NCBI RefSeq assembly: GCF_023516595.1
Contig: NZ_JAMGBG010000027.1
Location: 186,001 to 250,000 of the forward strand
Source: Streptomyces neyagawaensis
GTDB lineage: Bacteria > Actinomycetota > Actinomycetes > Streptomycetales > Streptomycetaceae
DNA: 64,000 nucleotides
Direction of reading: 5' to 3'
The position numbers and the translations under genes were made by a program. This document shows positions 28,264 through 36,366 of the stretch, piece by piece; the stretch's first letter is position 1; the number at the start of each line of letters is the position of its first letter. The notes below the pieces were generated by a model that was given only the letters and a program-made list of their open reading frames with translations, was not told the DNA's origin and searched no databases.

Positions 28264-28299
28264 CATCCGTATGACGGGCTGGTCGCAGCCCCATGGCAC

Positions 28300-28335
28300 C
28301 GAGGGGCGCATCCGGAACTCCGGATGCGCCCCTCG
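28300..28335 (+). terminator. Terminator of the small basic ORF
   Basis: A perfect 16-bp inverted repeat (28300-28315 with 28320-28335) with a 4-base loop lies 36 bases after the small ORF. Confidence 0.88.
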
Positions 28336-28348
28336 CGCGATCACGCCC

Positions 28349-28519
28349 CCTAGGGCGCTTCTGATGGATCTCCGCGGGAGAAGGAGCGGCGTCCGGTGCG
28401 TGCTCTCGGCGTGCCGCGCGGAAGCCCTCGTACTGGATGTACTTGGGCTTTCGCGCGGTGCGGCGAGAGGGCGTGCCGGGCGTCGCGACGCCGCGGAGAT
28501 CCATCAGAAGGGCCCTAGG
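28349..28519. mobile_element. 171-bp full-length palindromic element (MITE-like)
   Basis: The outer arms 28349-28377 and 28491-28519 are reverse complements over 29 bp with one mismatch (28357/28511). Both ends carry CTAG (28350-28353 and 28515-28518). The palindrome resumes inside: 28386-28433 pairs with 28439-28486 over 48 positions, of which 36 are Watson-Crick and 8 are G.U on the plus strand, with a 5-base loop. No protein is encoded. Terminal repeats flanked by CTAG, a target used by some IS630-type transposases, suggest a non-autonomous element, but an RNA role is equally open. It ends 16 bases from the dnaE stop. Confidence 0.75.
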
Positions 28520-28534
28520 TCCGCCGGGGCGGAC

Positions 28535-31500
28535 TCAGCCGGCCAGACAGGACGGGCCGAGCAGGACCTTCAGGTCGCCGAAGAGGGCCGGGTCCGGCTT
28601 CACCCGGTGCCGGTCGAGGCGGAGCACCGTGGTCTTGGTGGGCCCCTGGAGCCGGATGCGCACCTCGCTCTCGCCCTTGTGGTGGGTGAGGATCTCGCCG
28701 AGCCGGCTGACCATGGGCGGGGTCACCCGGGTGGCCGGGATGGTGAGGATCACGGGCGCGTTGGTGCCCGCGTTGGACAGGTCGGGGACCTGGAGCTCCA
28801 TCGCGACGAGCCGGGGAACGTCCTCGCGCTTGTCGAGGCGGCCCTTGACGAAGACGACGGCGTCCTCGACGAGCTGGGTCGAGACGAGCTGATAGGTCGC
28901 CGGGAAGAACATGCATTCGATGGAGCCGGCGAGGTCCTCGACGGTGGCGATGGCCCAGGCGTTGCCCTGCTTGGTCATCTTGCGCTGGAGGCCGGAGATA
29001 ATGCCGCCGATGGTGACGACCGCGCCGTCCGCGTGCTCGCCACCGGTGAGCTGGGCGATGCCCGCGTCGGCCTTGTCGGAGAGCACGTGCTCCAGCCCGA
29101 ACAGCGGGTGGTCGGAGACGTAGAGGCCGAGCATCTCCCGCTCCTGGGCGAGGAGGTAGGCCTTGTCCCACTCGTCGTCGGTGAACTGGACGTCGAGTCC
29201 GAAGCCGGGCTCGCTGCTCTGCTCCTCGCCCATGCCGCCGAAGAGGTCGAACTGGCCCTCGGCCTCCTTGCGCTTGACCGCCACCACGTTGTCGATCATG
29301 GGTTCGAACTGGGCGGTGAGGCCCTTGCGGGTGTGGCCGAGGGTGTCGAAGGCGCCGGCCTTGATCAGCGATTCCGTGGTGCGCTTGTTGCAGGCGGCGG
29401 CCTCGACCTTGTCCAGGTAGTCGGGGAAGGAGGCGTACTTCCCCTTCGCCTTGCGGGAGCGGATGATCGCGTCGACCACGTTGGTGCCGACGTTACGGAC
29501 GGCCTCCAGGCCGAACAGGATCACGTCGTCGCCCTGGGCGGCGAAGTTGTGCACCGATTCGTTGACGTTCGGCGGGAGCACCTTGATGCCCATGCGCCGG
29601 CACTCGTTCAGGTAGATCGCGGACTTGTCCTTGTCGTCCTTGACCGAGGTGAGGAGCGCGGCCATGTACTCGGCCGGGTGGTTCGCCTTGAGGTAGGCGG
29701 TCCAGTAGGAGACCAGTCCGTACGCGGCGGAGTGCGCCTTGTTGAAGGCGTAGCCGGCGAAGGGGACCAGCACGTCCCACAGGGCCTGGATGGCCTCGTC
29801 GCTGTAGCCGTTCTTCTGGGCGCCGGCCTGGAAGATGGTGAAGTTCTTCGCCAGCTCGTCGGGCTTCTTCTTGCCCATGACGCGGCGGAGGATGTCGGCC
29901 TCGCCGAGCGAGTAGCCGGCGATGATCTGGGCGGCCTTCTGCACCTGCTCCTGGTAGACGATGAGGCCGTAGGTGACGTCCAGGACCTCCTTGAGCGGCG
30001 CCTCCAGCTCGGGGTGGATCGGCGTGATCTCCTGCTGCCCGTTCTTGCGCAGCGCGTAGTTCGTGTGGGAGTTCATGCCCATCGGGCCCGGGCGGTACAG
30101 GGCCGACACGGCGGAGATGTCTTCGAAGTTGTCGGGCTTCATCAGGCGCAGCAGGGAGCGCATGGGGCCGCCGTCGAACTGGAAGACGCCCAGGGTGTCG
30201 CCGCGCTGGAGCAGTTCGAAGGTCGTGGGGTCGTCCAGCGGCAGCGACAGCAGGTCGATGTCGATGCCCTTGTTGGACTTCACCATCTTGACGGCGTCGT
30301 CCATGATCGTCAGGTTGCGCAGGCCGAGGAAGTCCATCTTCAGCAGGCCGAGCGACTCACAGCTCGGGTAGTCCCACTGGGTGATGGTCACGCCGTCGGT
30401 GTGCCTGACCCAGACGGGGACGTGCTCGGTGATGGTCTCGCTGGACATGATCACGCCGGCGGCGTGCACACCCATCTGCCGGACCAGGCCCTCCACACCG
30501 CGGGCGGTGTCGATGACCTTCTTCACGTCCGGTTCGTTCTCGTACATCCCGCGGACCTCGCCGGCCTCGCTGTAGCGGGGGTGGCTGGGGTCAGTGATGC
30601 CGGAGAGCGGGATGCCCTTGCCGAGGACGTCGGCGGGCATGGCCTTGGTGATGCGGTCGCCCATCGCGTACGGGTAGCCCAGGACGCGCGCGGAGTCCTT
30701 GATGGCGTTCTTCGCCTTGATGGTGCCGTACGTGCCGATCATGGCGACCTTGTCGGCGCCGTACTTCTCGGTCACGTACCGGATCACCTCGACGCGCCTG
30801 CGCTCGTCGAAGTCGATGTCGACATCGGGCATCGAGATGCGCTCGGGGTTGAGGAACCGCTCGAAGATCAGGCCGTGCGGGATGGGGTCGAGGTCGGTGA
30901 TGCCGAGGGCGTACGCGACGATCGAACCGGCCGCGGAGCCTCGGCCGGGGCCGACCGCGATGCCCTGCTTCTTGGCCCACATGATGAAGTCGGCGACCAC
31001 GAGGAAGTAGCCCGGGAAGCCCATCGAGATGATGGTGTCCATCTCGTACTCGACCTGCTTCATGCGGTCGTCCGGGATGCCGTCCGGGAACCGGCGGGCC
31101 ATGCCGCGCATGGTTTCCTCGCGGAACCAGCTGACCTCCGTGTACCCCTCGGGGATGTCGAACTTGGGCATCAGGTCGCGCTTTTCGAACATGCCCTTGG
31201 TGTCGACCATCTCGGCGATCAGCAGGGTGTTGGCGCAGCCCTCCTGCCAGGCGTCCGAGGAGTCGATGGCGTACATCTCGTCGGTGGACTTCAGGTAGTA
31301 GCCGGTGCCGTCGAACTTGAAGCGGTCCGGGTCGGAGAGGTTCTTGCCGGTCTGGATGCACAGCAGGGCGTCGTGCGCGGTCGCCTCGTGGGCGTAGGTG
31401 TAGTGCGAGTCGTTGGTGACCAGCGGGGGGATGCCGAGCTTCTTGCCGATCTCCAGCAGGCCGTCGCGGACCCGGTGCTCGATCTCGATGCCGTGGTCCA

Positions 31501-32074
31501 TCAGCTCCAGGAAGTACTTGTCCTTGCCGAAGATGTCCTGGTACTCGGCGGCCGCCTTCAGCGCCTCGTCGTACTGGCCGAGGCGCAGCCGGGTCTGGAG
31601 CTCACCGGAGGGGCAGCCGGTGGAGGCGACGATCCCCTCGGACCACTTGGAGATGGTCTCCTTGTCCATACGGGGCCACTTCTGCAGCCAGCCCTCGGCG
31701 TAGGCGTCCGAGGAGAGGCGGAAGAGGTTGTGCAGGCCCGTGGCGTTCACCGCCCACATGGTCTTGTGGGTGTAACCACCGGAGCCGGAGACGTCGTCGC
31801 GCTTCTGGTGCGGCTGGCCCCACTGGATCTTCCGCTTGTTCCGCCGGGACTCGGGGGCGACATAGGCCTCGATGCCGATGATCGGGGTGATCCCGGCCTT
31901 CTGCGCGGAGTGGAAGAAGTCGTACGCGCCGTGGAGGTTGCCGTGGTCGGACATCGCGATGTGGGTCATGCCCATCTCGTTGCACGCGTTGAACATGTCC
32001 TTGAGCCGCGCGGCACCGTCCAGCAGCGAGTACTGGGTGTGGACGTGCAGGTGCGTGAACGGCGGCTTTGACAC
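28535..32074 (-). CDS. dnaE: DNA polymerase III alpha subunit
   Basis: DnaE is the replicative polymerase catalytic subunit. The 1179-residue protein has an N-terminal PHP domain (HLHVHTQYSLLDG near residue 8), polymerase active-site aspartates in MPDVDIDFDERRR (about residue 411), the finger/palm region and a C-terminal OB-fold (ATVEDLAGSIECMFFP). The length fits a DnaE1-type enzyme. GTG 32074 has GGAGG 8 bases upstream. A possible -10 box TAGACT (minus strand, 32160-32165) would give a leader of about 80 bases. A long ORF on the opposite strand is a GC-bias shadow. Confidence 0.97.
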   Translation of the reverse strand: MSKPPFTHLHVHTQYSLLDGAARLKDMFNACNEMGMTHIAMSDHGNLHGAYDFFHSAQKAGITPIIGIEAYVAPESRRNKRKIQWGQPHQKRDDVSGSGGYTHKTMWAVNATGLHNLFRLSSDAYAEGWLQKWPRMDKETISKWSEGIVASTGCPSGELQTRLRLGQYDEALKAAAEYQDIFGKDKYFLELMDHGIEIEHRVRDGLLEIGKKLGIPPLVTNDSHYTYAHEATAHDALLCIQTGKNLSDPDRFKFDGTGYYLKSTDEMYAIDSSDAWQEGCANTLLIAEMVDTKGMFEKRDLMPKFDIPEGYTEVSWFREETMRGMARRFPDGIPDDRMKQVEYEMDTIISMGFPGYFLVVADFIMWAKKQGIAVGPGRGSAAGSIVAYALGITDLDPIPHGLIFERFLNPERISMPDVDIDFDERRRVEVIRYVTEKYGADKVAMIGTYGTIKAKNAIKDSARVLGYPYAMGDRITKAMPADVLGKGIPLSGITDPSHPRYSEAGEVRGMYENEPDVKKVIDTARGVEGLVRQMGVHAAGVIMSSETITEHVPVWVRHTDGVTITQWDYPSCESLGLLKMDFLGLRNLTIMDDAVKMVKSNKGIDIDLLSLPLDDPTTFELLQRGDTLGVFQFDGGPMRSLLRLMKPDNFEDISAVSALYRPGPMGMNSHTNYALRKNGQQEITPIHPELEAPLKEVLDVTYGLIVYQEQVQKAAQIIAGYSLGEADILRRVMGKKKPDELAKNFTIFQAGAQKNGYSDEAIQALWDVLVPFAGYAFNKAHSAAYGLVSYWTAYLKANHPAEYMAALLTSVKDDKDKSAIYLNECRRMGIKVLPPNVNESVHNFAAQGDDVILFGLEAVRNVGTNVVDAIIRSRKAKGKYASFPDYLDKVEAAACNKRTTESLIKAGAFDTLGHTRKGLTAQFEPMIDNVVAVKRKEAEGQFDLFGGMGEEQSSEPGFGLDVQFTDDEWDKAYLLAQEREMLGLYVSDHPLFGLEHVLSDKADAGIAQLTGGEHADGAVVTIGGIISGLQRKMTKQGNAWAIATVEDLAGSIECMFFPATYQLVSTQLVEDAVVFVKGRLDKREDVPRLVAMELQVPDLSNAGTNAPVILTIPATRVTPPMVSRLGEILTHHKGESEVRIRLQGPTKTTVLRLDRHRVKPDPALFGDLKVLLGPSCLAG

Positions 32075-32302
32075 GGCTTCGGCCTCCAGGGAGAACTGCG
32101 GACGACAGGGCGACGACGGGTCCCCGGCGGGCTGCGGACAGTCTGGGGGACAGCGTCGAAGTCTATGCCTCGGCACTGACACCGTGAGGGCTCTCCCCCG
32201 TACCTTTCGTGAAGGAGTCGCGGGCACTCCCGCGCACCCCCGAACGTTGCCCAGGGGACGGACCAGCCGTCCCATTCTTCATGTACCAGGAGGCACCCAG
32301 CG

Positions 32303-33652
32303 ATGTCGGTTCCGCAGCTCAGCGACGAGCGACGCGGCGAGGAGATCCTCGCCGTCTTCGACACCGCCTTCGGCCGGCTGCTGGCCGCCGACCCGGCCGC
32401 GTTCCACGTGAAGTTCCGGAAGATGGCGGCCTCGGCCTTCGCGTTCTACCGGGGTACGGCGTGCCTCTTCTACCACGACCTGAGCGAGGCGACCTCCGGT
32501 TGGGGCGGCGGGGACGGTGCCTCCGGTCCCTACCTGGACGAGCGCACCTCGCGCGTGTGGATCCACGGCGACCTGCACGCGGAGAACTTCGGCACGTACA
32601 TGGACTCCACGGGCCGTCTGATCTTCAACGTGAACGACTTCGACGAGGCCTATGTCGGCCCCTTCACCTGGGACCTGAAGCGCTTCGCCGCCTCCGTGGC
32701 GCTCATCGGGTACGCGAAGGCGTTCAGCGACGAGCAGATCACGGACCTGGTGAACGTGTACGCGGCCGCCTACCGCGAGCGGGTCCACGCGGTCGCGGCG
32801 GGCGCCAAGCGGGACGAGGTGCCGCCGTTCACCCTGGACACCGCGCAGGGCCCGCTGCTCGGGGCGCTGCGGGACGCGCGTTCGCTGACGCGTTTCGGGC
32901 TGCTCGACTCGATGACCGAGATCCGCGACTTCGAGCGCCGTTTCGCGCCCGGCGGCGGCTCCATCGAGCTGGACGCGGCCACGCGCTACAAGGTGCTGGC
33001 CGCCTTCGACGGCTATCTGGAGACGCTCCCGGAGTCCTCCCTGACCCGCCCCGACTCGTATCGGGTGAAGGACGTCGTGGGCCGCCGCGGCATCGGCATC
33101 GGCTCGGCGGGACTGCCGTCGTACAACATCCTGCTGGAGGGCGCCACGGACGCCCTGGAGAACGATGTGGTGATCTACATCAAGCAGGCCCAGACCCCGG
33201 CCGTCTCCCGGCACATCACCGACCAGCGCATCCAGGACTACTTCCAGCACGAGGGCCACCGCACGGTGATCTCCCAGCGCGCCCTCCAGGCGCACGCCGA
33301 CCCGTGGCTCGGCTGGACCGAACTGGACGGCACGGGCCAGTTGGTCGCCGAGGTGTCGCCGTACGCGGTGGACCTGGACTGGAGCGACATCGACGACCCG
33401 GAGGAGGTCGCGGCGGTCGTCGCCGACCTCGGCCGGGCCACGGCGACGATGCACGCGGCCGCGGACGACCTCTCCGGCCAGTCCCTGGTGCCGTTCTCCA
33501 CGGAGCGGGCCATCGACGCGGCGATCGCCGCCGACGAGGCGAACTTCGCGCCCCTGCTGGTGGACTTCGCCCACCGCTACGGCGCACGCGCGCGCACGGA
33601 CCACCGGATCTTCGTGGACCTGTTCCGCAACGGCCGGATCCCGGGCCTGTGA
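32303..33652 (+). CDS. DUF2252 family protein (kinase-like fold)
   Basis: The 449-residue protein has the DUF2252 motifs HGDLHAENFGTYM and NVNDFDEAYVGPFTWDLKR, which resemble the catalytic and metal-binding loops of aminoglycoside-phosphotransferase-like kinases. IYIKQAQTPAVSR and HRTVISQRALQAHADP follow. The substrate is unknown. ATG 32303 has an AGGAGG ribosome site. It is divergent from dnaE across a 228-bp spacer. Confidence 0.9.
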   Translation: MSVPQLSDERRGEEILAVFDTAFGRLLAADPAAFHVKFRKMAASAFAFYRGTACLFYHDLSEATSGWGGGDGASGPYLDERTSRVWIHGDLHAENFGTYMDSTGRLIFNVNDFDEAYVGPFTWDLKRFAASVALIGYAKAFSDEQITDLVNVYAAAYRERVHAVAAGAKRDEVPPFTLDTAQGPLLGALRDARSLTRFGLLDSMTEIRDFERRFAPGGGSIELDAATRYKVLAAFDGYLETLPESSLTRPDSYRVKDVVGRRGIGIGSAGLPSYNILLEGATDALENDVVIYIKQAQTPAVSRHITDQRIQDYFQHEGHRTVISQRALQAHADPWLGWTELDGTGQLVAEVSPYAVDLDWSDIDDPEEVAAVVADLGRATATMHAAADDLSGQSLVPFSTERAIDAAIAADEANFAPLLVDFAHRYGARARTDHRIFVDLFRNGRIPGL

Positions 33653-33668
33653 TCGGCCGGATCGCGGT

Positions 33669-33693
33669 CCTGCAGGGGAGCCCTGCAGGGGAG
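33669..33693. repeat. 12-bp direct repeat containing CCTGCAGG palindrome
   Basis: CCTGCAGGGGAG occurs at 33669-33680 and again at 33682-33693, just after the DUF2252 gene and about 60 bases before the next start. Each copy contains an 8-bp palindrome. It could be a regulator site or a replication slippage product. Confidence 0.5.
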
Positions 33694-33750
33694 CGCACAG
33701 GCACCCTTTAAGGCTCCCTTACGGGGGTCCGTGGGACACTCTCCAGCGGT

Positions 33751-34437
33751 ATGGACATATCCGGGACGCATCTCAGAGCCGTGCGCGCGGCGCTGTTCAC
33801 GGCACTCGTCGTGACGCTCAGCACCGCGTCGCACGTCCTGCTGTCCCGGGCCCCGCTGCCGCTGGTCGCCGTGGCCGCGATCACCGCCGCCGTCTATGTC
33901 GTGGCGTACGCGCTGGCGGGCCGCCGTGAGCGCGGCTTCGGACGGATCGCCGCCGTGCTGATCCCGCTGGAGCTGGCGGCGGACACGGTGTTCACGACGG
34001 GTCAGCACGCCTGTTACGGCGAGGCGGGCGGCCCGGTCACCGGTCCGCTGCGCCAGGTCGGTCTGGACGTGCTGTGCGCCGGTGGCATCGGCGCCCCGCT
34101 GGCGCGCGTCACCGGTGACTCCGACCAGGCGGCCGCGCTTCTGTCGGGCGCGGGACCGGCCGCCGTCTGGCTGCTGCTCGCGGCGCACATCGGTGTGGGG
34201 CTGTTGGCCGCCGCCTGGCTGCGCCGCGGCGAGCGGGCGCTGGCCCAGCTCCTCGGCGCCGCCGTCGCCGCCGGTTTCCGGCCCCTGCTCCTCGCGGTCG
34301 CCGCGCTCACGCCGCGGTGCGCTCCGGCGAAGCAGCGGCCGACGCGCACCGCGCACCGCGGGTCCACCGCCCGCGGCCTTCTCCTCGCCCACTCCCTGGG
34401 GCGGCGCGGACCGCCGCGCTCGGTCACCTTCGCGTGA
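33751..34437 (+). CDS. Uncharacterised multi-pass membrane protein
   Basis: The 228-residue protein has an N-terminal hydrophobic region with several membrane helices (about residues 12-55, 65-80, 130-155 and 160-185). An extracytoplasmic loop holds QHACYG and LDVLCAG, two cysteines that could form a disulfide. The basic C-terminal 45 residues look cytoplasmic. I recognise no family. It precedes the second DsbA-like gene by 110 bases, which would fit a thiol-related partner, but this is inference from position only. Confidence 0.7.
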   Translation: MDISGTHLRAVRAALFTALVVTLSTASHVLLSRAPLPLVAVAAITAAVYVVAYALAGRRERGFGRIAAVLIPLELAADTVFTTGQHACYGEAGGPVTGPLRQVGLDVLCAGGIGAPLARVTGDSDQAAALLSGAGPAAVWLLLAAHIGVGLLAAAWLRRGERALAQLLGAAVAAGFRPLLLAVAALTPRCAPAKQRPTRTAHRGSTARGLLLAHSLGRRGPPRSVTFA

Positions 34438-34547
34438 CCCCTCCGGGCGTTCGGTGAGCCACGGGCTCCCGACGCCGCCGAGCACGAGCAGTCCATCCAC
34501 GTATCCCGCACACCCACGTGTGCGCGTTTTCCAGGGAGTTCACCCAC

Positions 34548-35348
34548 ATGAGCAAGCGGAACAGCCAGACGGCGAAGTCGGCGGCGCGCGAGCGGCTGCG
34601 GCTGGAGCGCGAGCGTCAGGCCAAGCGCGCGAAGGTCAGGCGGCAGGCGATCGTGGCGGCCTCGGTCGTCGCGGTCCTCGCGGCCGCCGGCGGTATCGGC
34701 TACGCCGTCGTGCAGACCGGCAAGCCCACCAAGTGGGAGGCCGCCGCCGAGGACACCGTGGTCAAGCCCGCCAACACCTCGGGCGAGAACGGCGCCACCG
34801 TCGTGATCGGCGACTCCAAGACCGCCAACGTCGTCCACCTGTACGAGGACCCGCGCTGCCCTGCCTGCGCCCAGTTCGAGCAGACGGTCGGTGAGACGGT
34901 CGACAAGGGCATGGAGGACGGCGACTACAAGCTGTCCTTCACCCTCGGCACCTTCCTCGACGACAAGCTCAGCGGCGAGGGCTCGAAGAACGCGCTGAGC
35001 GCGCTGGGCGCCGCCCTGAACGTCAGCCCCGAGGCGTTCCTCGACTACAAGGCCGCGCTGTACTCCGCGAAGTACCACCCGGAGGAGACGACCGACAAGT
35101 TCGCCGACGACAGCTACCTGATCAAGGTGGCGAACACGGTGGACGCGCTGAAGAACAACAAGAAGTTCCAGGACGCCGTGGAGAAGGGCACCTACGACGC
35201 CTGGGCGATGAGGATGAGCAAGTCCTTCGACAACGCCAAGGGCGTCCAGTCGACCCCCACCATCAAGATCAACGACAAGACGGTCGGCAACCCGTCCTCG
35301 GTCGCCGACTGGGAGAAGTCCCTGAAGGACGCGGGCGTCACCAAGTAA
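34548..35348 (+). CDS. Membrane-anchored DsbA-like thioredoxin-domain protein (second copy)
   Basis: The 266-residue protein has a basic start, one membrane helix (about residues 34-54) and an extracytoplasmic DsbA-type domain with C104-P-A-C107 in DPRCPACAQFE. A cis-proline loop is visible at QSTPTIKIND. It has the same architecture as the protein at 4428-5204 and opens with a similar charged segment (SKRNSQTAKSAARERL). ATG 34548 is chosen as the family start. It should act on disulfides of exported proteins. Confidence 0.88.
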   Translation: MSKRNSQTAKSAARERLRLERERQAKRAKVRRQAIVAASVVAVLAAAGGIGYAVVQTGKPTKWEAAAEDTVVKPANTSGENGATVVIGDSKTANVVHLYEDPRCPACAQFEQTVGETVDKGMEDGDYKLSFTLGTFLDDKLSGEGSKNALSALGAALNVSPEAFLDYKAALYSAKYHPEETTDKFADDSYLIKVANTVDALKNNKKFQDAVEKGTYDAWAMRMSKSFDNAKGVQSTPTIKINDKTVGNPSSVADWEKSLKDAGVTK

Positions 35349-35377
35349 CGCCCGCGTCCGCGCCGTTCGCCGTGGGG

Positions 35378-35417
35378 CGGGCGGGTGTTCCCGGAGGCCG
35401 CCAGGAACACCCGCCCG
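35378..35417. terminator. Bidirectional hairpin terminator
   Basis: A perfect 14-bp inverted repeat (35378-35391 with 35404-35417, loop 12) lies between the convergent DsbA-like gene and the lipoprotein gene. Confidence 0.75.
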
Positions 35418-35514
35418 TACGGCCCGCCCGCGGCACGGGGCCGCCGGAGGCAGCGGAGGGCACGGCGAAGGGCGCGGTGGAGGACCCGGAAGGGCCCGGC
35501 GGGCGCCGGCCGCG

Positions 35515-36153
35515 CTACGGGGCGATGTACGGCTTGACGCGCTTGCGGTAGTCCTCGGGGCGCACCTCGTTGTAGTACTTGTTCGCGTCCTCGCCCTTCG
35601 AGGTGAGGATGTAGTACGGGCACTCGTCGGACTCGGCCTTGCCGGTGTACGTGTACTGCTCCTTGCCGGTGCGCGCCTCGACCACCCGCAGCCGGTACGT
35701 GGTGTTGTACGTCTTGATCTTCAGCGGCTTGCCGTCGGCCTCCATGTCGCACACCTTGCCGGTCGCGGTGGCCTTGGTGCGCTCGACGCAGACGACCAGT
35801 TCGGCCTTCTCCGGCTTGTCCATGTAGTCGAGGAACCAGCCCTTGGGGAAGTCACCGTCGGAGGGCACGCTGCTCGTCCAGCCGTCGTCGTCGCCGTCGC
35901 TGCGCATGAGTTGCGCCGGGTGCACGGACTTCTTCGCACGGTCGTAGGCCGGCAGCCCCTTGAAGCCGAGCCCGTCGGAGCAGACCCGCTCCAGGTCCTG
36001 GGTGGTCACCGGCACCTCGGGCGTGTCCGCCGCGGCCCCGCCCGACGACGACCCGCCGCCGCTGCCCGCTCCCGTGGACCCGGTGGACGACGAACACCCG
36101 CACAGGGCCACGCCCAGTACCCCGGCGACGGCCCACATCCGGGCACCCTGCAT
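35515..36153 (-). CDS. Predicted lipoprotein
   Basis: The 212-residue protein has a signal peptide ending in the lipobox LCGC (lipidated Cys at about residue 20). A Gly/Ser/Thr-rich spacer follows, then a soluble domain with four cysteines. One of these lies in VVCVERTKATATGKVC and one in DECPYYILTSKG. The domain family is not one I recognise. GGGAGG precedes ATG 36153. It would be matured by Lgt and LspA, both encoded in this window. Confidence 0.82.
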   Translation of the reverse strand: MQGARMWAVAGVLGVALCGCSSSTGSTGAGSGGGSSSGGAAADTPEVPVTTQDLERVCSDGLGFKGLPAYDRAKKSVHPAQLMRSDGDDDGWTSSVPSDGDFPKGWFLDYMDKPEKAELVVCVERTKATATGKVCDMEADGKPLKIKTYNTTYRLRVVEARTGKEQYTYTGKAESDECPYYILTSKGEDANKYYNEVRPEDYRKRVKPYIAP

Positions 36154-36187
36154 GACGACCTCCCAGCACGACGGTTAAAGCGGCAGG

Positions 36188-36216
36188 CAGGGCATGTCCC
36201 CCCAGGTCATGCCCTG
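36188..36216. promoter_or_regulatory. Inverted repeat in the lipoprotein/regulator spacer
   Basis: CAGGGCATG (36188-36196) and CATGCCCTG (36208-36216) form a 9-bp inverted repeat with an 11-base spacer in the divergent region. It is a candidate operator for either gene. Confidence 0.4.
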
Positions 36217-36284
36217 TCCCCCTGCCCTGCCGGTAGCAAGCGTGCCCCGGCGCCGGGCCCCCGGCCATCGGGGAAGATCCCCCA

Positions 36285-36290
36285 TATAGT
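36285..36290 (+). promoter_or_regulatory. -10 box of the LuxR-type regulator gene
   Basis: TATAGT matches the TANNNT -10 pattern and would give a leader of about 70 bases to GTG 36367. No convincing -35 box was seen. Confidence 0.4.
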
Positions 36291-36366
36291 TGTGCGGCCC
36301 CTGTGAACACGGGTACTAACCTGTACGCCTCGAAGGCGTATTCGACGTGGCGCAGGGAGCCTTGAG

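Noticed and set aside
28271..32071. 1266-codon open frame on the plus strand opposite dnaE
   Set aside because: It mirrors dnaE on the other strand. Its composition (runs of Gly, Val, Asp, Glu, Leu) is that of a complementary-frame shadow in high-GC DNA, with no recognisable domain.
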